DNA from: Diplodia intermedia
Lineage: Eukaryota > Ascomycota > Dothideomycetes > Botryosphaeriales > Botryosphaeriaceae
Direction: 5' to 3'
NCBI GenBank assembly: GCA_021495925.1
Contig: JAKEKT010000111.1
Span: 44,229-108,228 of the forward strand
DNA: 64,000 bases
This document shows, piece after piece, positions 11,729 through 22,912 of this stretch. The translations under genes were made by a program, and so were the position numbers. Position 1 is the stretch's first letter. Each line of letters starts with the position of its first letter. The notes beneath the pieces are model-generated. The model had not been told where the DNA came from. It ran no database searches and was given only the letters and a program-made list of their open reading frames with translations.

Positions 11729-12367
11729 ATGATCGGCACCACCGTGTCGCGCGTGGTCGGCCTGTCGCCGCTGCCCCGTTGCACCACCTCCGCTGCTGCT
11801 GCCGCCGCCGCCAGGACCTCGTGGCCATTGAGCCTCAGAGCAGGCAGGCAGTATTCATCGTACCAACCGCCGAACCCGCCCAAGCAGGAGAAATCCTCCA
11901 CGTACGCGAATGCGCAAGTAAGCTCGGCCTTCACTTTGCTTCTACGCTCGCACAGACACCGAACACCGTGCGACGGATCCATGTTCCTCTTCTCGTTTCC
12001 ACATGTATCCAATGAGTCAATGGAAAGAATATCGACGCTGGTTCCGCGCTGACGTGTCCGCGCGCAGAGAGCTTTCTATCGCGACTTTGGCGCTCCTGTG
12101 GCCAAGGTCTTCCTCGGCGCACTTGTCACCTATCAGGTGTTATACTGGGGCTGGCTAAAGCTCGAGAGCTTGGAGACTAAAGAAGAGAAAACCGGTGCGT
12201 AGCTGTTATTTGCTGAATGCAAGTTCGGACATCGAAGTTACTAGTCACTTGCATGCGGTAAAGACGCAATCAGAACTGATGTGCAACTTGGGAGATATGC
12301 AGCGGAGATGGCGTCGCTTGAGGCGCAAGTTAGGAAGGCTGCCGACATAAAGAAGAACGGCACGTGA
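11729..12367 (+). CDS. Small mitochondrial single-pass membrane protein, possibly Ina17-like
   Basis: Three exons (11729-11917, 12068-12194, 12264-12367) give 139 residues. Intron 1 is 150 nt (GTAAGC donor, CTGAC branch, GCAG acceptor). Intron 2 is 69 nt and uses a weak AAAG acceptor, so that junction is less secure. The N-terminus is an Ala/Arg/Ser-rich, acid-free presequence with an RQYSSY processing-like motif at about residue 38, which points to mitochondrial import. A membrane helix follows (AKVFLGALVTYQVLYWGW), then KLESLETKEEK and a heptad-like C-terminal helix (EMASLEAQVRKAADIKK). This order (presequence, one helix ending in W-x-K-L-E, then a coiled coil) resembles yeast Ina17, an inner-membrane factor for ATP synthase assembly. 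That assignment is by architecture only. Alternatively it is a fungal-specific mitochondrial protein. Confidence 0.78.
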
Positions 12368-13094
12368 GCTGTGTCATAACTCATGCATTGGTAGCGTTAA
12401 GCTCACGCTGCGGTGGTGTGTAAGCGCTCCTGGAGGAGCACGCTGCTTCAAGTACTCCGCACCTGCCGAGGGAAGGGGAGGGAAGGAAAAGAAACGAGTT
12501 CGGAAAACAACAAGCTCTCCCAGGCTCGAGAGCTTCGGGTTCTAGGTGTTGTGTATCCACCATCAGGCGGTGCGATAAGTCCTACCACTCGCTATAGCGA
12601 CTCAATATTATTGAAGGTACGGACTAGTGGATACCCGTTCTACTTCACCAGGTGACCTAGCAATCCCCACTGGAGACACCGACGACCACCTCCTGGATGC
12701 GCTGTAATTGTTCCTCGCAACATGAAGCATGATTTAGGTGGAGACTGTTTGGCACTGAACCGGGCAACGCGAACGCGAGTGGATCTGCTCCGGGGATCAC
12801 GGTTCAGATAAGCTCATCCGTTCTACATTGCTCCCAAAGCGACATGAAGCATAAAGCCAAGCACCTCCGCACCGTGAACCTAAGTGGGCTGTTGGTTTGC
12901 TACAACACTGCGGCAATTCTGGCTTAGAAGTGCTTCAAGGTTGCGTCAGGGAATTTTCATCTTATATTACAGCACTGCTCGGCTTCTATCATGCAATTGT
13001 CGAGTCCATGCCTTTGGTGCGCGAACCCCTCCACGAGAAAACGCCGGCCGCAATATACCTGGTCATAACAAGAATGTGCTTCATAGAAGCACCC
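12368..13094. other. Convergent 3' intergenic region
   Basis: The 3' ends of the mitochondrial protein gene (+) and RPT4 (-) converge here. There is no open frame with recognisable content, and no tRNA-like box pair that I could confirm. Confidence 0.5.
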
Positions 13095-14441
13095 TTAGAG
13101 CTTCTGGTACTCCAGCTTGCCCTCCAGCTTCTTCGTCTCAGCCATCTTCCGCACCGCCTTGTTGAAATCGTCCTGGTTGATGGCGTCGCGGTAGTCCTTG
13201 ATAGCGAACAGGCCACTATATCCATGTTAGTGAGTGCGCGCACGGCATGCAGCAAAGGCAGTACTTACGCTTCGGTGACAACGTTGCGCAAGTCGGCACC
13301 GTTGAAGCCGTCACTCATCTTGACAATGCTCTCGAAGTCAATTTCCCCCTCCGTCTGCACGCTGGCGGCATGGATCTTCATGATTTCCAGACGACCAACT
13401 TCGTTGGGCAAAGCAATCTCGATCTTCCTGTCCAGACGCCCGGCACGCAAAAGCGCAGGGTCTAAAGTGTCAGGCCGGTTGGTGGCCATGATGATCTTGG
13501 TCTTGCCCAGGTAGTCGAAACCGTCCAACTGGTTGAGCAGCTCCATCAACGTCCGCTGGATCTCACGATCTGCCGATGTACCCTCCGAGAATCTCCTTCC
13601 ACCGATGGCGTCGATTTCGTCCATGAAGATGATGCAGGGTTCGTGCTCCTTGGCGTAGCCAAACATCTCACGGATTAGACGGGCAGACTCGCCAATGTAC
13701 TTGTCGACGATTGCGGATGAAACGACTGCAAATCAGTTAGCCACTGCCATCACCCGCACAGATAGATCCCACGCACCCTTCAAGAAGTTCGTCTCCAAAC
13801 TACTCGCCACCGCACGCGCCAGAAGCGTCTTTCCTGTGCCTGGGGGCCCATATAGCAAGACGCCCTTAGGCGGCTTTATTCCTACACGAAGGAAAAGCTC
13901 CGGGTTCTTCAGCGGAAGCTCGATGACTTCACGAAGCTCTCTGATCTGCTCGTTCAAGCCACCGATGCCACCGAAGCTGACTTGGCCGGGGTCCTCCAAT
14001 GACATGTTGTAGACGAGCGGATCGACCTCGCGAGGAAGCATACGCATGATTGTCAGCGTCGTCATGTCCAGCGCCACGCGGGTGCCCTGCTTCAGCTTGG
14101 CCTTGTCGACCTTTGACCGGCAGCCGACGACATAGCGCGGTCCGGACGACGCCTTGACAATGACTGCATCCCATTAGCACGGTAAGCCAGCGACAGCATC
14201 GGGGGCAGAGGGGAGGCGCACATCGCTCTTCATCCAGCTGCTTCAACACCTCTCCTATTATCTGGCCGACGCTCTGCAAGGCCTTGATGTTCTCCTCGGA
14301 CACGTCGTAGTCGCGCTGCAGTCCCTTGATCTCGAGCCGCAGGGCCTTGAGCTTGGCCTCCCATTCCCTAGACTCCAGCAACTTTGCCTTGTACTCATCC
14401 AGGGCATGCTCGCGCTCGGGGTCCAAACCGGTGCCGCTCAT
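13095..14441 (-). CDS. RPT4: 26S proteasome regulatory ATPase subunit Rpt4
   Basis: Four exons (14441-14222, 14163-13777, 13725-13269, 13215-13095) give 394 residues; introns are 58, 51 and 53 nt. The start is the ATG opening MSGTGLDPERE. The order is an N-terminal coiled coil (about 10-70), an OB-fold segment (FIVKASSGPRYVVG), then the AAA+ domain. Visible motifs are Walker A GPPGTGKT, pore loop KYIGESARLIREMFGYA, Walker B IIFMDEID, the second region of homology NRPDTLDPALLRAGRLDRK, and the C-terminal lid ending EYQKL. The DAIGGRRFSEGTSADREIQ stretch is that of the Rpt4 (Sug2/PSMC6) branch rather than other Rpt subunits. It is one of six ATPases that unfold and translocate substrates into the 20S core. 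The 5' end faces the enolase gene across about 0.8 kb. Confidence 0.98.
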
Positions 14442-15253
14442 GATGGGAGGCAGGTGGGCGGGCTCGGCGGAGTAGAGTCGGGTTCGGCGGTGCGGCGGCT
14501 GGGGTGACAAATTCGCGCAACGGACGGTGGGCCTGCGGCGCTGCACAGGGCGAGGCGGCGCGGATGGGTGGGGTGTGCAGGGCGTGCAGGGCGTGATGGA
14601 GGAACGGGTGGGTAAGGTAGGTGCGTGGATGGTGTCGAGCTGCCGCGCCAGCTACGACACAGCTCCAGCCGCGCCGCTAGCTGGCACCTCAGGCCGGCCG
14701 GCGCTCGGGGCAGCGTTTTGCCGCGCATCACGTGAGAAGGATCGATCCGTTGACGCTAGTGGGAAGACGGCGCTGCCGGCCCTAGGGTTCGATGGGATGA
14801 TGAGGCGAATGAGCCGCTGGTCCCAGCTCCGTTTTTGGCGTGGAGGGGCTGCACACCTTTTCTCAGCGACCCCGCCAACCCTCAACGCTTTCCGTCTTCC
14901 TCACCACCGCGCTGCTGCATCCATCACCAAGCATCTCCAGCCACCCTCCATCGTTCCAGGTAAGCAATTCGCCGACCCTTGCCGCCCGAAACTCCGCGCC
15001 GCTCCGCAGTGACGCCAGTCGAATGAGCATCTGGTTACCCAAACCGTGCGCCGGAGCTCAGCGCTATCGGCAGAGGGGCCGCTTTTCTCGACACAGAGTT
15101 TGTCTGAACATCTGACATCACGCGGAATGTCATCCCTGATAACGATTTAAATTACTCGCTGTCGCGGCCTGCCGTCTATATAGCCCGCCTTCCCGCTGCT
15201 GTTGGCCCTTGACCGTCACCATCCGCTGACTGCAACCCTCACCCACCAGAACC
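14442..15253. promoter_or_regulatory. Shared divergent promoter region of RPT4 and enolase
   Basis: The 812 bp between two divergent start codons must hold both promoters. On the enolase side a TATATAG box lies at 15177-15183, about 71 bp before the ATG. It is followed by a pyrimidine-rich leader ending CACCAGAACC before ATG, as expected for a strongly expressed glycolytic gene in filamentous fungi. No comparable TATA box is seen on the RPT4 side. Open frames in the region have no recognisable content. Confidence 0.7.
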
Positions 15254-16725
15254 ATGGCCATCACCAAGATCCACGCCCGCTCTGTCTACGACTCTCGCGG
15301 TAACCCTACCGTCGAGGTCGACATCGTCACCGAGACTGGCCTCCACCGCGCCATCGTCCCCTCGGGTGCCTCCACTGGTATGCTTCCCAGCGCCCAACTC
15401 CGGCGACGCTGTTGTTGACAGGTGACATTAGGCTCCCACGAGGCTTGCGAGCTCCGTGACGGCGACAAGTCCAAGTGGGGTGGCAAGGGTATGTTCCCCG
15501 AACACCGTGTTCGATACAATGGCTGACGTTGCGGTCCCAGGGGTCACCAAGGCCGTTGCCAACGTCAACGATGTCATTGCCCCTGCGCTGATCAAGGAGG
15601 GCATCGACGTCAAGGACCAGTCCAAGGTTGACAAGTTCCTCATCGACCTTGATGGCACTCCCAACAAGACCAAGCTCGGTGCCAACGCCATCCTCGGTGT
15701 CTCCATGGCCGTTGCCAAGGCTGCCGCCGCTGAAAAGGGCGTCCCGCTGTACGCTCACATCTCCGACCTTGCCGGCACCAAGAAGCCCTACGTCCTGCCT
15801 GTTCCGTTCCAGAACGTCCTGAACGGTGGCTCCCACGCCGGTGGTCGTCTCGCTTTCCAGGAGTTCATGATCGTTCCCAGGTGCGTTTTCCCCGCTTTCT
15901 CCCGCGCGGCATTGGCTAACTATGCCTAGTGAGGCTCCCACTTTCACCGAGGCCATGCGCCAGGGCTCTGAGGTCTACCAGCAGCTGAAGTCCCTCGCCA
16001 AGAAGAAGTACGGCCAATCTGCCGGCAACGTCGGTGACGAGGGTGGTGTTGCCCCCGACATTCAAACCCCTGAGGAGGCTCTTGACCTGATCTCCGACGC
16101 AATTGAGAAGGCTGGCTACACCGGCCAAATCAAGATTGCCATGGACGTTGCCTCCAGCGAGTTCTACAAGACTGATGCCAAGAAGTACGACCTGGACTTC
16201 AAGAACCCCGACAGCGACCCCAGCAAGTGGCTCAGCTACGAGCAGCTTGCGGACCTGTACAAGGCCCTTGCTCAGAAGTACCCCATCGTCTCCATCGAGG
16301 ATCCCTTCGCTGAGGATGACTGGGAGGCGTGGAGCTACTTCTTCAAGACCTCTGACTTCCAGATCGTTGGTGATGACCTGACTGTCACCAACCCCGCTTT
16401 CATCAAGAAGGCCATCGATCAGAAGGCTTGCAACGCCCTTCTGCTGAAGGTCAACCAGATCGGTACCATCACCGAGGCTGTCCAGGCCGCCAAGGACTCC
16501 TTCGCTGCCGGCTGGGGCGTCATGGTCTCTCACCGCTCTGGTGAGACCGAGGATGTCACCATTGCCGACATTGTCGTCGGTCTCCGCACTGGCCAGATCA
16601 AGACCGGTGCTCCCGCGCGTTCCGAGCGTCTCGCCAAGCTCAACCAAATCCTCCGCATCGAGGAGGAGCTTGGCAGCCAGGCTGTCTACGCCGGCAAGAA
16701 CTTCCGCACCGCCGTCAACTTGTAA
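15254..16725 (+). CDS. ENO1: Enolase (phosphopyruvate hydratase)
   Basis: Four exons (15254-15377, 15432-15488, 15541-15880, 15930-16725) give 438 residues, the standard enolase length. Introns are 54, 52 and 49 nt and all lie in the 5' half. It converts 2-phosphoglycerate to phosphoenolpyruvate in glycolysis as a cytosolic Mg-dependent dimer. Visible signatures are the mobile loop PSGASTGSHEA, SHAGGRLAFQEF, the proton-transfer GDEGG, metal-binding AMDVASSEF, SIEDPFAEDDW and VGDDLTVTN, the enolase signature with catalytic Lys (LLLKVNQIGTITEA), and SHRSGETED. Codon choice is strongly biased to C-ending codons with few rare codons, more so than in neighbouring genes, consistent with high expression. 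A TATA box at 15177 supports this start. Confidence 0.99.
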
Positions 16726-17688
16726 ATGCGAAGCACAGGGTTACGAATTTCCTAGTAGCAATGAGCTGAAAAAGAAAAAAGATACTTGAACAATGATACT
16801 CCCAATTACTTTCAGACAGATCAATCTCCAAAATCGCGGGTGTTGGAATCTGCCACTGCGCATTCCACTAGGTGGCGCAGAGATTGCGGCGGCCGTGACA
16901 ACACTGATCAAAACTTTCACTTGGTGCCAAGCGCGAGATCTCGGCATCGTCCTGCTGCCAACCAATCTGATGGCTTTTTTCTTCCCGGCTCTTGGGCCTA
17001 ATTCATCCGATCCACACAGTTGCTAATGGCCTTCGCAGTGCCGTTTGTGATACAACGGTTGTTACGGTTTTTGTTACGACTATAGTGGTATCACAGCCGG
17101 AATGCTTGGCGAAGGAAACGGTCTTGCCATGAGAAGCCAAGCGGCAGACTCCTGAGAAAGACTGATCTGGATTCAGTAGTGAAGAATCTCAACTGACACC
17201 ACCAAGAAAGAACGATAAAAAACACCTCACCCTCAGACAGATAGTCGAATATTTAGCTCTCGCTCCGTCGACTAGCGCGCTGCGGACGAGACATGACAGC
17301 AAAGACATTAGTGTCCAGAAGAACGACCGTGGATTTCTGACCTATCAGTAGCTGCATCCCTTTCGAACCGTTCCAAGCTGGAAGTCTTGGTTGTGGAACA
17401 CCGGGTTATTATACCAAGACAATAACATTCCAACTTCAGGGTGCTCGACAACAACCGAAAGCGACTATATAGCGTCTGATTCTACCATTGCCGCCAGCCC
17501 CGGTCCACTCTCCTTGAAATCACCTGCTATCCATGCTGTATTTGGCATATTTGCTACCATCGATCGTTACAAACCTGACTGTCGCTCACTTGAACAGAAT
17601 CCTCTTTCCCTAATTCATACTCGACGTATTCTTTTAATTGCTTCGCGCGATTACCACTGTTTTTCACAACACCAAGGTCCCAACGGTC
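16726..17688. other. Intergenic region, 963 bp
   Basis: This holds the enolase 3' flank and the promoter of the next plus-strand gene. A TATATAG at 17466-17472 lies about 220 bp upstream of the next start codon and could be its TATA element. Short open frames carry nothing recognisable. Confidence 0.5.
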
Positions 17689-18666
17689 ATGAAGGCAGCA
17701 GCATTCGCCGTCCTGGTGGCAGCAGCCCGTGCATCAGCGCAGAGTTCAGCCCCTGGAGGGTCAGTGGCACCTAGCTATATCACGGTAGTTAGCTACGAGC
17801 CATGCGTTACATCATCGACGCCACCACCTGTCGTCACAGAAGTGTTGACAACGTGCACCGAAAAGGGCTCCAGTAGCAGTCCTTTGCCAACAATTCACAC
17901 CACTATCTACACCACTACTTACATCACAATATGCCCCACCGGTGGCCTGACCTCAACAGCTTACACCGTTACCGAGACCTACACTGGCAGCACCAGGTCC
18001 GCAGCGACAACTACCGGATCGATCCCGCCTGGCTTCACAACCGCCGTCACTGTCTGCGGATCGTGCGGATCCGATGGCGGCCCAGCCACTGTCACTCTCA
18101 CTGTTCCCTGCTCGACCAGCGCGGCACCACCCATGAGCGGGTCAACCAGCCCGACCATGTTACCGTCCTCCGGTTCCGCCACACCCGTCACGTCCTCACC
18201 CACCGGCTCTCCCGTTCCCGGCCCCGGCCCCGGCCCGTCGTCCTCCCCGGCAACGCCATCGGGCACCGGCACCGCCAATCCCGTGACCGGCTCGTCGTCC
18301 ATCCCGGTTGGCAGCCGCACGGGCGGTCTGCCCTCTTCTGTGCCGGACACAACTGTTGTTGTCACTGTCTGCCCTGGCACCATGTCCTCTGGTGGCGTCT
18401 GCACACATTCGACTTCGATCATCACCGGGTCGTCCAGCGCCAGCGCCAGCGGAACAAGCATCCCAACGACGACTATCGCAACTTGTCCTGGGGGCGGAGT
18501 TTGCTCACACTCAACGCCGGTGCCGTCCGGCTCGGCTTCAACTTTGGGTCTCCCAGCGGCGTCAAGCCTTCGGCCGCAGCCCGCGACAGATGCGGCGGTT
18601 AGACTTGAACGGACTAGCTTGATCGGCGTGGTTGGCGGTGCGCTGTTGATGTTGTTGTTGTTGTAA
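17689..18666 (+). CDS. GPI-anchored-type Thr/Ser-rich cell-surface protein
   Basis: A single exon of 325 residues. I take the second in-frame ATG (17689) because it places a classic signal peptide at the very N-terminus (KAAAFAVLVAAARASAQS), with cleavage probable after the Ala near residue 18. The mature protein is almost entirely Ser/Thr/Pro/Gly with recurrent units such as TTVTVCGSCG and TVCPGTMSSGGVCTHS. A related unit, TIATCPGGGVCSHS, follows, so there are three Cys-containing imperfect repeats. The C-terminus is a hydrophobic GPI-addition signal (SLIGVVGGALLMLLLL). This points to a heavily O-glycosylated wall or plasma-membrane protein. No catalytic domain is present. Confidence 0.85.
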   Translation: MKAAAFAVLVAAARASAQSSAPGGSVAPSYITVVSYEPCVTSSTPPPVVTEVLTTCTEKGSSSSPLPTIHTTIYTTTYITICPTGGLTSTAYTVTETYTGSTRSAATTTGSIPPGFTTAVTVCGSCGSDGGPATVTLTVPCSTSAAPPMSGSTSPTMLPSSGSATPVTSSPTGSPVPGPGPGPSSSPATPSGTGTANPVTGSSSIPVGSRTGGLPSSVPDTTVVVTVCPGTMSSGGVCTHSTSIITGSSSASASGTSIPTTTIATCPGGGVCSHSTPVPSGSASTLGLPAASSLRPQPATDAAVRLERTSLIGVVGGALLMLLLL

Positions 18667-19710
18667 TACCACGGGTGGAGCGTTGTCGGTACGTGCTTGA
18701 TGCTCGTCATTTTATTTGCCCTTCTTTGTCCCTGAGAAAACTGTCTCATTAAACACCTGGACATCATCTAATGGATTTCCCTTTTGTTCTTGCTCGTTTC
18801 TAAGCATTGCTACGATTTGAACATCGTGTTGGTACTGCATTCAGTCTTCTTGGCTCCTTTTTTCGAGGGGTTTCTCTTCGAGAAATATCTTTAGCAGCCT
18901 CTGCACTCCTTCTTTACGGGGAGCCTGTGCTCAACGATAAATGGAAGGACGACAAATTGCGTGATGTCGGCGTTTTGGTGGAAAGTTTTGGGCGCAGAAC
19001 ATGGAAGGTACAATTGGGGGTGCAATCTTAATGGGGCGGCAGATGAACGGATGATGTCGGAAAGGTGCAGGGGAGCAGTGCCGCTGGAGGGAAAATGTAC
19101 GAGGTTGTAGTGATAGCTAGGGAAACCATAATTCATACAATATGAATCAAAAGTCATGGCTCTTGTAAAGGAGCCTTCTCGATTCGGATTCCAGGGTTCC
19201 AGAGGCAACGCTTGGCTGAACACATGCGTTGTTTAGCCCTCGTCCACTCAAGACAATGGCATTGTCGGAGAATGCCACACTTGTTCCAATTCCTTTATCT
19301 TATCCATACGACAAAGCGGTGAAAGAGTACCCTTCTCACACTCCTCTATTCTTGACTCGCATCGACCTTTGTCTCAGCCTTAGAGTGGACAATGTCGACG
19401 TTGGGCATGTATAAGATAGCTCCACCAGGTTAACTACATATCCGCACCAAGTATATACACTTTCGGATTGTCACTCTTACGCTGTCGCTTTGCTTCCACA
19501 TTTCACCCACACCATCTGGAATTGCACGCGACGTGTCTTACTGGATAAGACACAGCATCTCAACAGACCATATACGAGAAGAACGCTCAACGGCATTAAA
19601 ACACAGAAGTGATTGGACGATCTCTACTGACTACGAACGCTAGACGTACACACTGTGTTTTTCGACAGAAGGGATCACAGGACGATCACTCTCATCGTAT
19701 AGTAACGATC
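18667..19710. other. Intergenic region, about 1.0 kb
   Basis: No gene is recognised. A 110-codon frame at 18891-19223 (-) has no domain, weak composition and no supporting splice context. This stretch is comparatively AT-rich, as is common around 3' ends and promoters. Confidence 0.5.
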
Positions 19711-21639
19711 ATGAAGGAAACCATGCGCTCGACGCTCCGCAATCACGAGAGGCAAATAAGGCAGCAATCGCGCCCCGGCGAGCTTCTCACCCATACAATC
19801 CCGTCGGCTGCGCAGTCACCATCACCATCATTGGCATCCCGACCCCCGCTTAGCAGCCCCACGACGGCGACCACTATGCACCGCAAGCCCATTGGGGCCA
19901 GCATTGGCTTTCCTACTACGGCAAACCCAGCAGCGCAGAAGCCCGTGGGTGGTAGCAGCTCGATCACACGGCAGCAGAGCGGAGCGCCGACACCAGAGAA
20001 GCCTAGAAGGAGGGAGAAGAAAGGTTTAGTCACAATGTACAGAGAAGCACCGCCGAGCGACGGAGAGATGCTAGGGGCAGTGGTAAAGGAGGGATGGAAG
20101 GGGTGGCAGGAGAAGAGGAAGAAGGAGGAGGCCGAGAAAGAAGCGACTCGGGAAAGCTTGGGCTTGAAGAGAGCCGAGAATGGGAAGGGGCATCAACCCC
20201 GGCTACCTCCTGCTGCTACTTTTGCTTCTTCCTCTGCTTCTTCCCGCGATCACAAATCGTGCCCGAGTTCCAGACCTGCTGCTAGCGGCGCGGGCACCAC
20301 CCTCCATGAATACAGTAACCGTACCGCATGCGAGCACGAAAACACGAGGCCGGACGACCTCGACGACCTCGTCTCCAAGGTGGCGGACAAGCTGTCGCAC
20401 TGGGGTAAGGGGATTTCCGAGCGCTCTGCGGGGGCGAAGGAGAAGAAGATGGAGGAGCGTCAGCGCAAGGAGCGCAAGGCGCTGAAGATGAGCATATCAT
20501 CCCCAAGACCCGCCGACTTCAGCAGCGCAAGACCAAGCTTCAGTAGTAGTGAAGGGAGTGTCCGGCCACTTTTGGGCGCCGGCAAGACCGGAGGCTCGAT
20601 GGCGGACCGCATGGCAAAACGCGACGGAAGTAACTTCGAGATTCCATTCTGGCCGCGAGGTAAGAAGGACAAGTCTACGGCGTCGAGCGCCAAGGGGTCG
20701 CCTCAGCACACGCTACCGCACGGCGACGAGCGCGTCACGCAGTTTGGGGACTTCATAGAGCCGGACCTCGTCTCGGCGCCCTGGAACCAACAAGTCACCA
20801 AGGCCAGCCCCTTTTCCTCCCCGCACAGCAGCAGAAGCTCGGTGGATAGGCAGCGCTCCGACTCGCGCTCCAGCTCGCCCTCGGCCAAGTTTTTTGGTAG
20901 GCTCGTCCCCTCTCCCACCTCTCTGTTCGGCACGGGCAGCCAAATCCGCCCCCCGAGGACGCAGCGCCGCGGTTCTGACGACAGCTTTTTCGGGTGTCAA
21001 GGCATCTCGGTTGAGGAAGAGAACGCGGCGCAGCACCTTGTGCAACACAATGGGCACGACGGCCACATTGAGAGCCTCGACTTTCGTGCGCCGCCCACCC
21101 CACCACAGGGCGCGAGGGAGCTTTTTGGGCGCAACCCGCCCGGGTTCGGCCAGAGCGGCGGCGGCGGTGGTGGTGGGGGCCGCCGGGATGACGACGATGA
21201 CGATGCCCGTAAGCGTCCGCCACTGGCCACGAATGAGGGCGCGGCCCGGGTGTCACCGCTGCTGAGGGACACGCAGCACCGCCCGATGGTTTCGGACCAG
21301 GGCGTGGATAGACGTAGCGTCGGCGCGGAGCTGGTCAGTCAGCGTCAGCGGCGTAACGGCGGCGATCATGATGCGCGTGAGCCTGGAGGCGACGACCATC
21401 GCGTCTCCTGGTGGGATCCGCCGTCACCGCAGCCTCCATGTCGGCCGGTAACGTCGAGCAAAAAAGGCAAAGAGAAGGCCTCGGGGGATGGTGGGCTGCA
21501 GGCCGGGGGCCAGAAGACCGGAAAGGGCAGCGGGGAGGCAGAGGCCGAGAACCAGACGTATTGGAAGGACTACAGGAAGAAGTTAAGAGGGACGAACTTC
21601 TCGAGAGGTTCTGGCTGGGAGGACGGCAAGCCGTTCTGA
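19711..21639 (+). CDS. Basic low-complexity protein, function unknown
   Basis: A single exon of 642 residues from the ATG at 19711; the open frame extends upstream only through a GTG. The N-terminal third is Ser/Pro/Thr-rich. A conserved-looking segment follows (KGLVTMYREAPPSDGEMLGAV, then VKEGWKGWQEKR), leading into a charged Lys/Glu helix. A second helix-like region contains DDLDDLVSKVADKLSHWGKG. Later come FEIPFWPRGKK, then RVTQFGDFIEPDL. Near the C-terminal third is a run of nine Gly followed by RR and six Asp, and the end is basic and hydrophilic (TYWKDYRKKLRG). I recognise no family and no membrane segment. The two charged helical segments are the parts most likely to be functional. Confidence 0.8.
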   Translation: MKETMRSTLRNHERQIRQQSRPGELLTHTIPSAAQSPSPSLASRPPLSSPTTATTMHRKPIGASIGFPTTANPAAQKPVGGSSSITRQQSGAPTPEKPRRREKKGLVTMYREAPPSDGEMLGAVVKEGWKGWQEKRKKEEAEKEATRESLGLKRAENGKGHQPRLPPAATFASSSASSRDHKSCPSSRPAASGAGTTLHEYSNRTACEHENTRPDDLDDLVSKVADKLSHWGKGISERSAGAKEKKMEERQRKERKALKMSISSPRPADFSSARPSFSSSEGSVRPLLGAGKTGGSMADRMAKRDGSNFEIPFWPRGKKDKSTASSAKGSPQHTLPHGDERVTQFGDFIEPDLVSAPWNQQVTKASPFSSPHSSRSSVDRQRSDSRSSSPSAKFFGRLVPSPTSLFGTGSQIRPPRTQRRGSDDSFFGCQGISVEEENAAQHLVQHNGHDGHIESLDFRAPPTPPQGARELFGRNPPGFGQSGGGGGGGGRRDDDDDDARKRPPLATNEGAARVSPLLRDTQHRPMVSDQGVDRRSVGAELVSQRQRRNGGDHDAREPGGDDHRVSWWDPPSPQPPCRPVTSSKKGKEKASGDGGLQAGGQKTGKGSGEAEAENQTYWKDYRKKLRGTNFSRGSGWEDGKPF

Positions 21640-22912
21640 GCAGGGCGGAGGGGTGCGGGCGTTGATTTAGCTGTACTCGATTCAACCGAACGGAAATATG
21701 ACCAATAATAGACCTGAGCACAACCTATGGACCCAGCGTGAGACTGTGTGATGACTGAGCGCACTGGTGGTGTGCAGACAATGCGAGGGAGCGGCAGGTC
21801 GAGACGATAATCTGACATGCATGGGTTCGCACGTCATGGCGACTTGTCAGCGGTGGGCGGGGCAAGATGCAGGAACGCCTAGGCCCGGAAAATCTCCTCA
21901 GAATAGCAGCGGGACGGCGTTATAGCAAGGAAGCGGTGGCGACGCTGGCTTTCCTGCACCGGCAGACGTCCATGTCGAGGGCCAGGCACGTCAGGCCATG
22001 TCGCGCTGTCGTCGAGCGGGCGGGCGCCAAATCAGTGCCGGCCAGCAGAGCAGCGGCAGCAGGGTCTTCTTGCCCGATCTGCACTCCCGCCGTGATTCGA
22101 CGCGCAGGCCGACGCGCGGGCCAGGGTGCGCGTTAGCTCCACCGCTGCCGGCCAATGGCGCGCCAGAACATCCCTGCTGCCTGCCGGGCGTGTGCACCTC
22201 CACCGCGACCTCAGCGCTACACTCGGCGCCTTAATTGGACCTCAGCATGCCGGGCGCTTATGGCCACCGCGAAGGGCTGCCAGCACCGCTCTGGCCGCAC
22301 CTGCTGCGCTCCCTCTCCCTCCAGTTCCTCATATTCGCTTCGCCCGCTGTCGCTGCTGCAGAGCGCCAGTCCGCCCGCTGCTGACCACCACTGCTCGAGC
22401 TACAATAGTACGCGTCCCACCAAGACCCAGCGACACGAGTCCGGGGTACGCAAATCCGCTACTGCTCTATGTATCCAGAAGCACGCTTGCTAACGGCGGC
22501 TGCAGCCCATCGATCCCGGCGTCTATTTCTGGACCTCAGCACCCGCAGCTGCGCCTATCAGCTCGCGCAGCACCCACGGCGCCAGCCCGACCTACTTGAG
22601 CCTGTAAGTGCCCGCCGCCCGTCCCGCCGCCGCCTCTCTCCACCTCCAAGCGCTCGACGCCCGCCGTCCAATCTGCGCGCTGCCTCGCGAAGCGCCCGCC
22701 CAGACAAAAGCCGCGAGCCCCCGTCCACCCTGCCCTTTTCTTCACCTCTCTTCTCCGGCAGCTGGCCTTCCCGTAATTCCGCTCTTCCTCCACCTTCGTC
22801 TCTCCTTTGCTTGAGCTTCGTGAAGCGGGTCCGATCGAAGCTCGACGCTGCTTTCCTTCTGCATACGCATGCTCCTCTCACGTCATCCCCGCTCCTGTCG
22901 CATCCGAGAGAC
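21640..22912. other. Intergenic region and long 5' leader, 1.27 kb
   Basis: The second half (about 22460-22912) is CT-rich and in frame with the downstream gene as far back as an ATG at 22469. It reads as Arg/Ser/Pro-rich low complexity and looks like a 5' leader rather than protein. No separate gene is recognised. Confidence 0.5.

Noticed and set aside
18891..19223. 110-codon minus-strand frame
   Set aside because: No recognisable content and no coding-like composition; likely chance.
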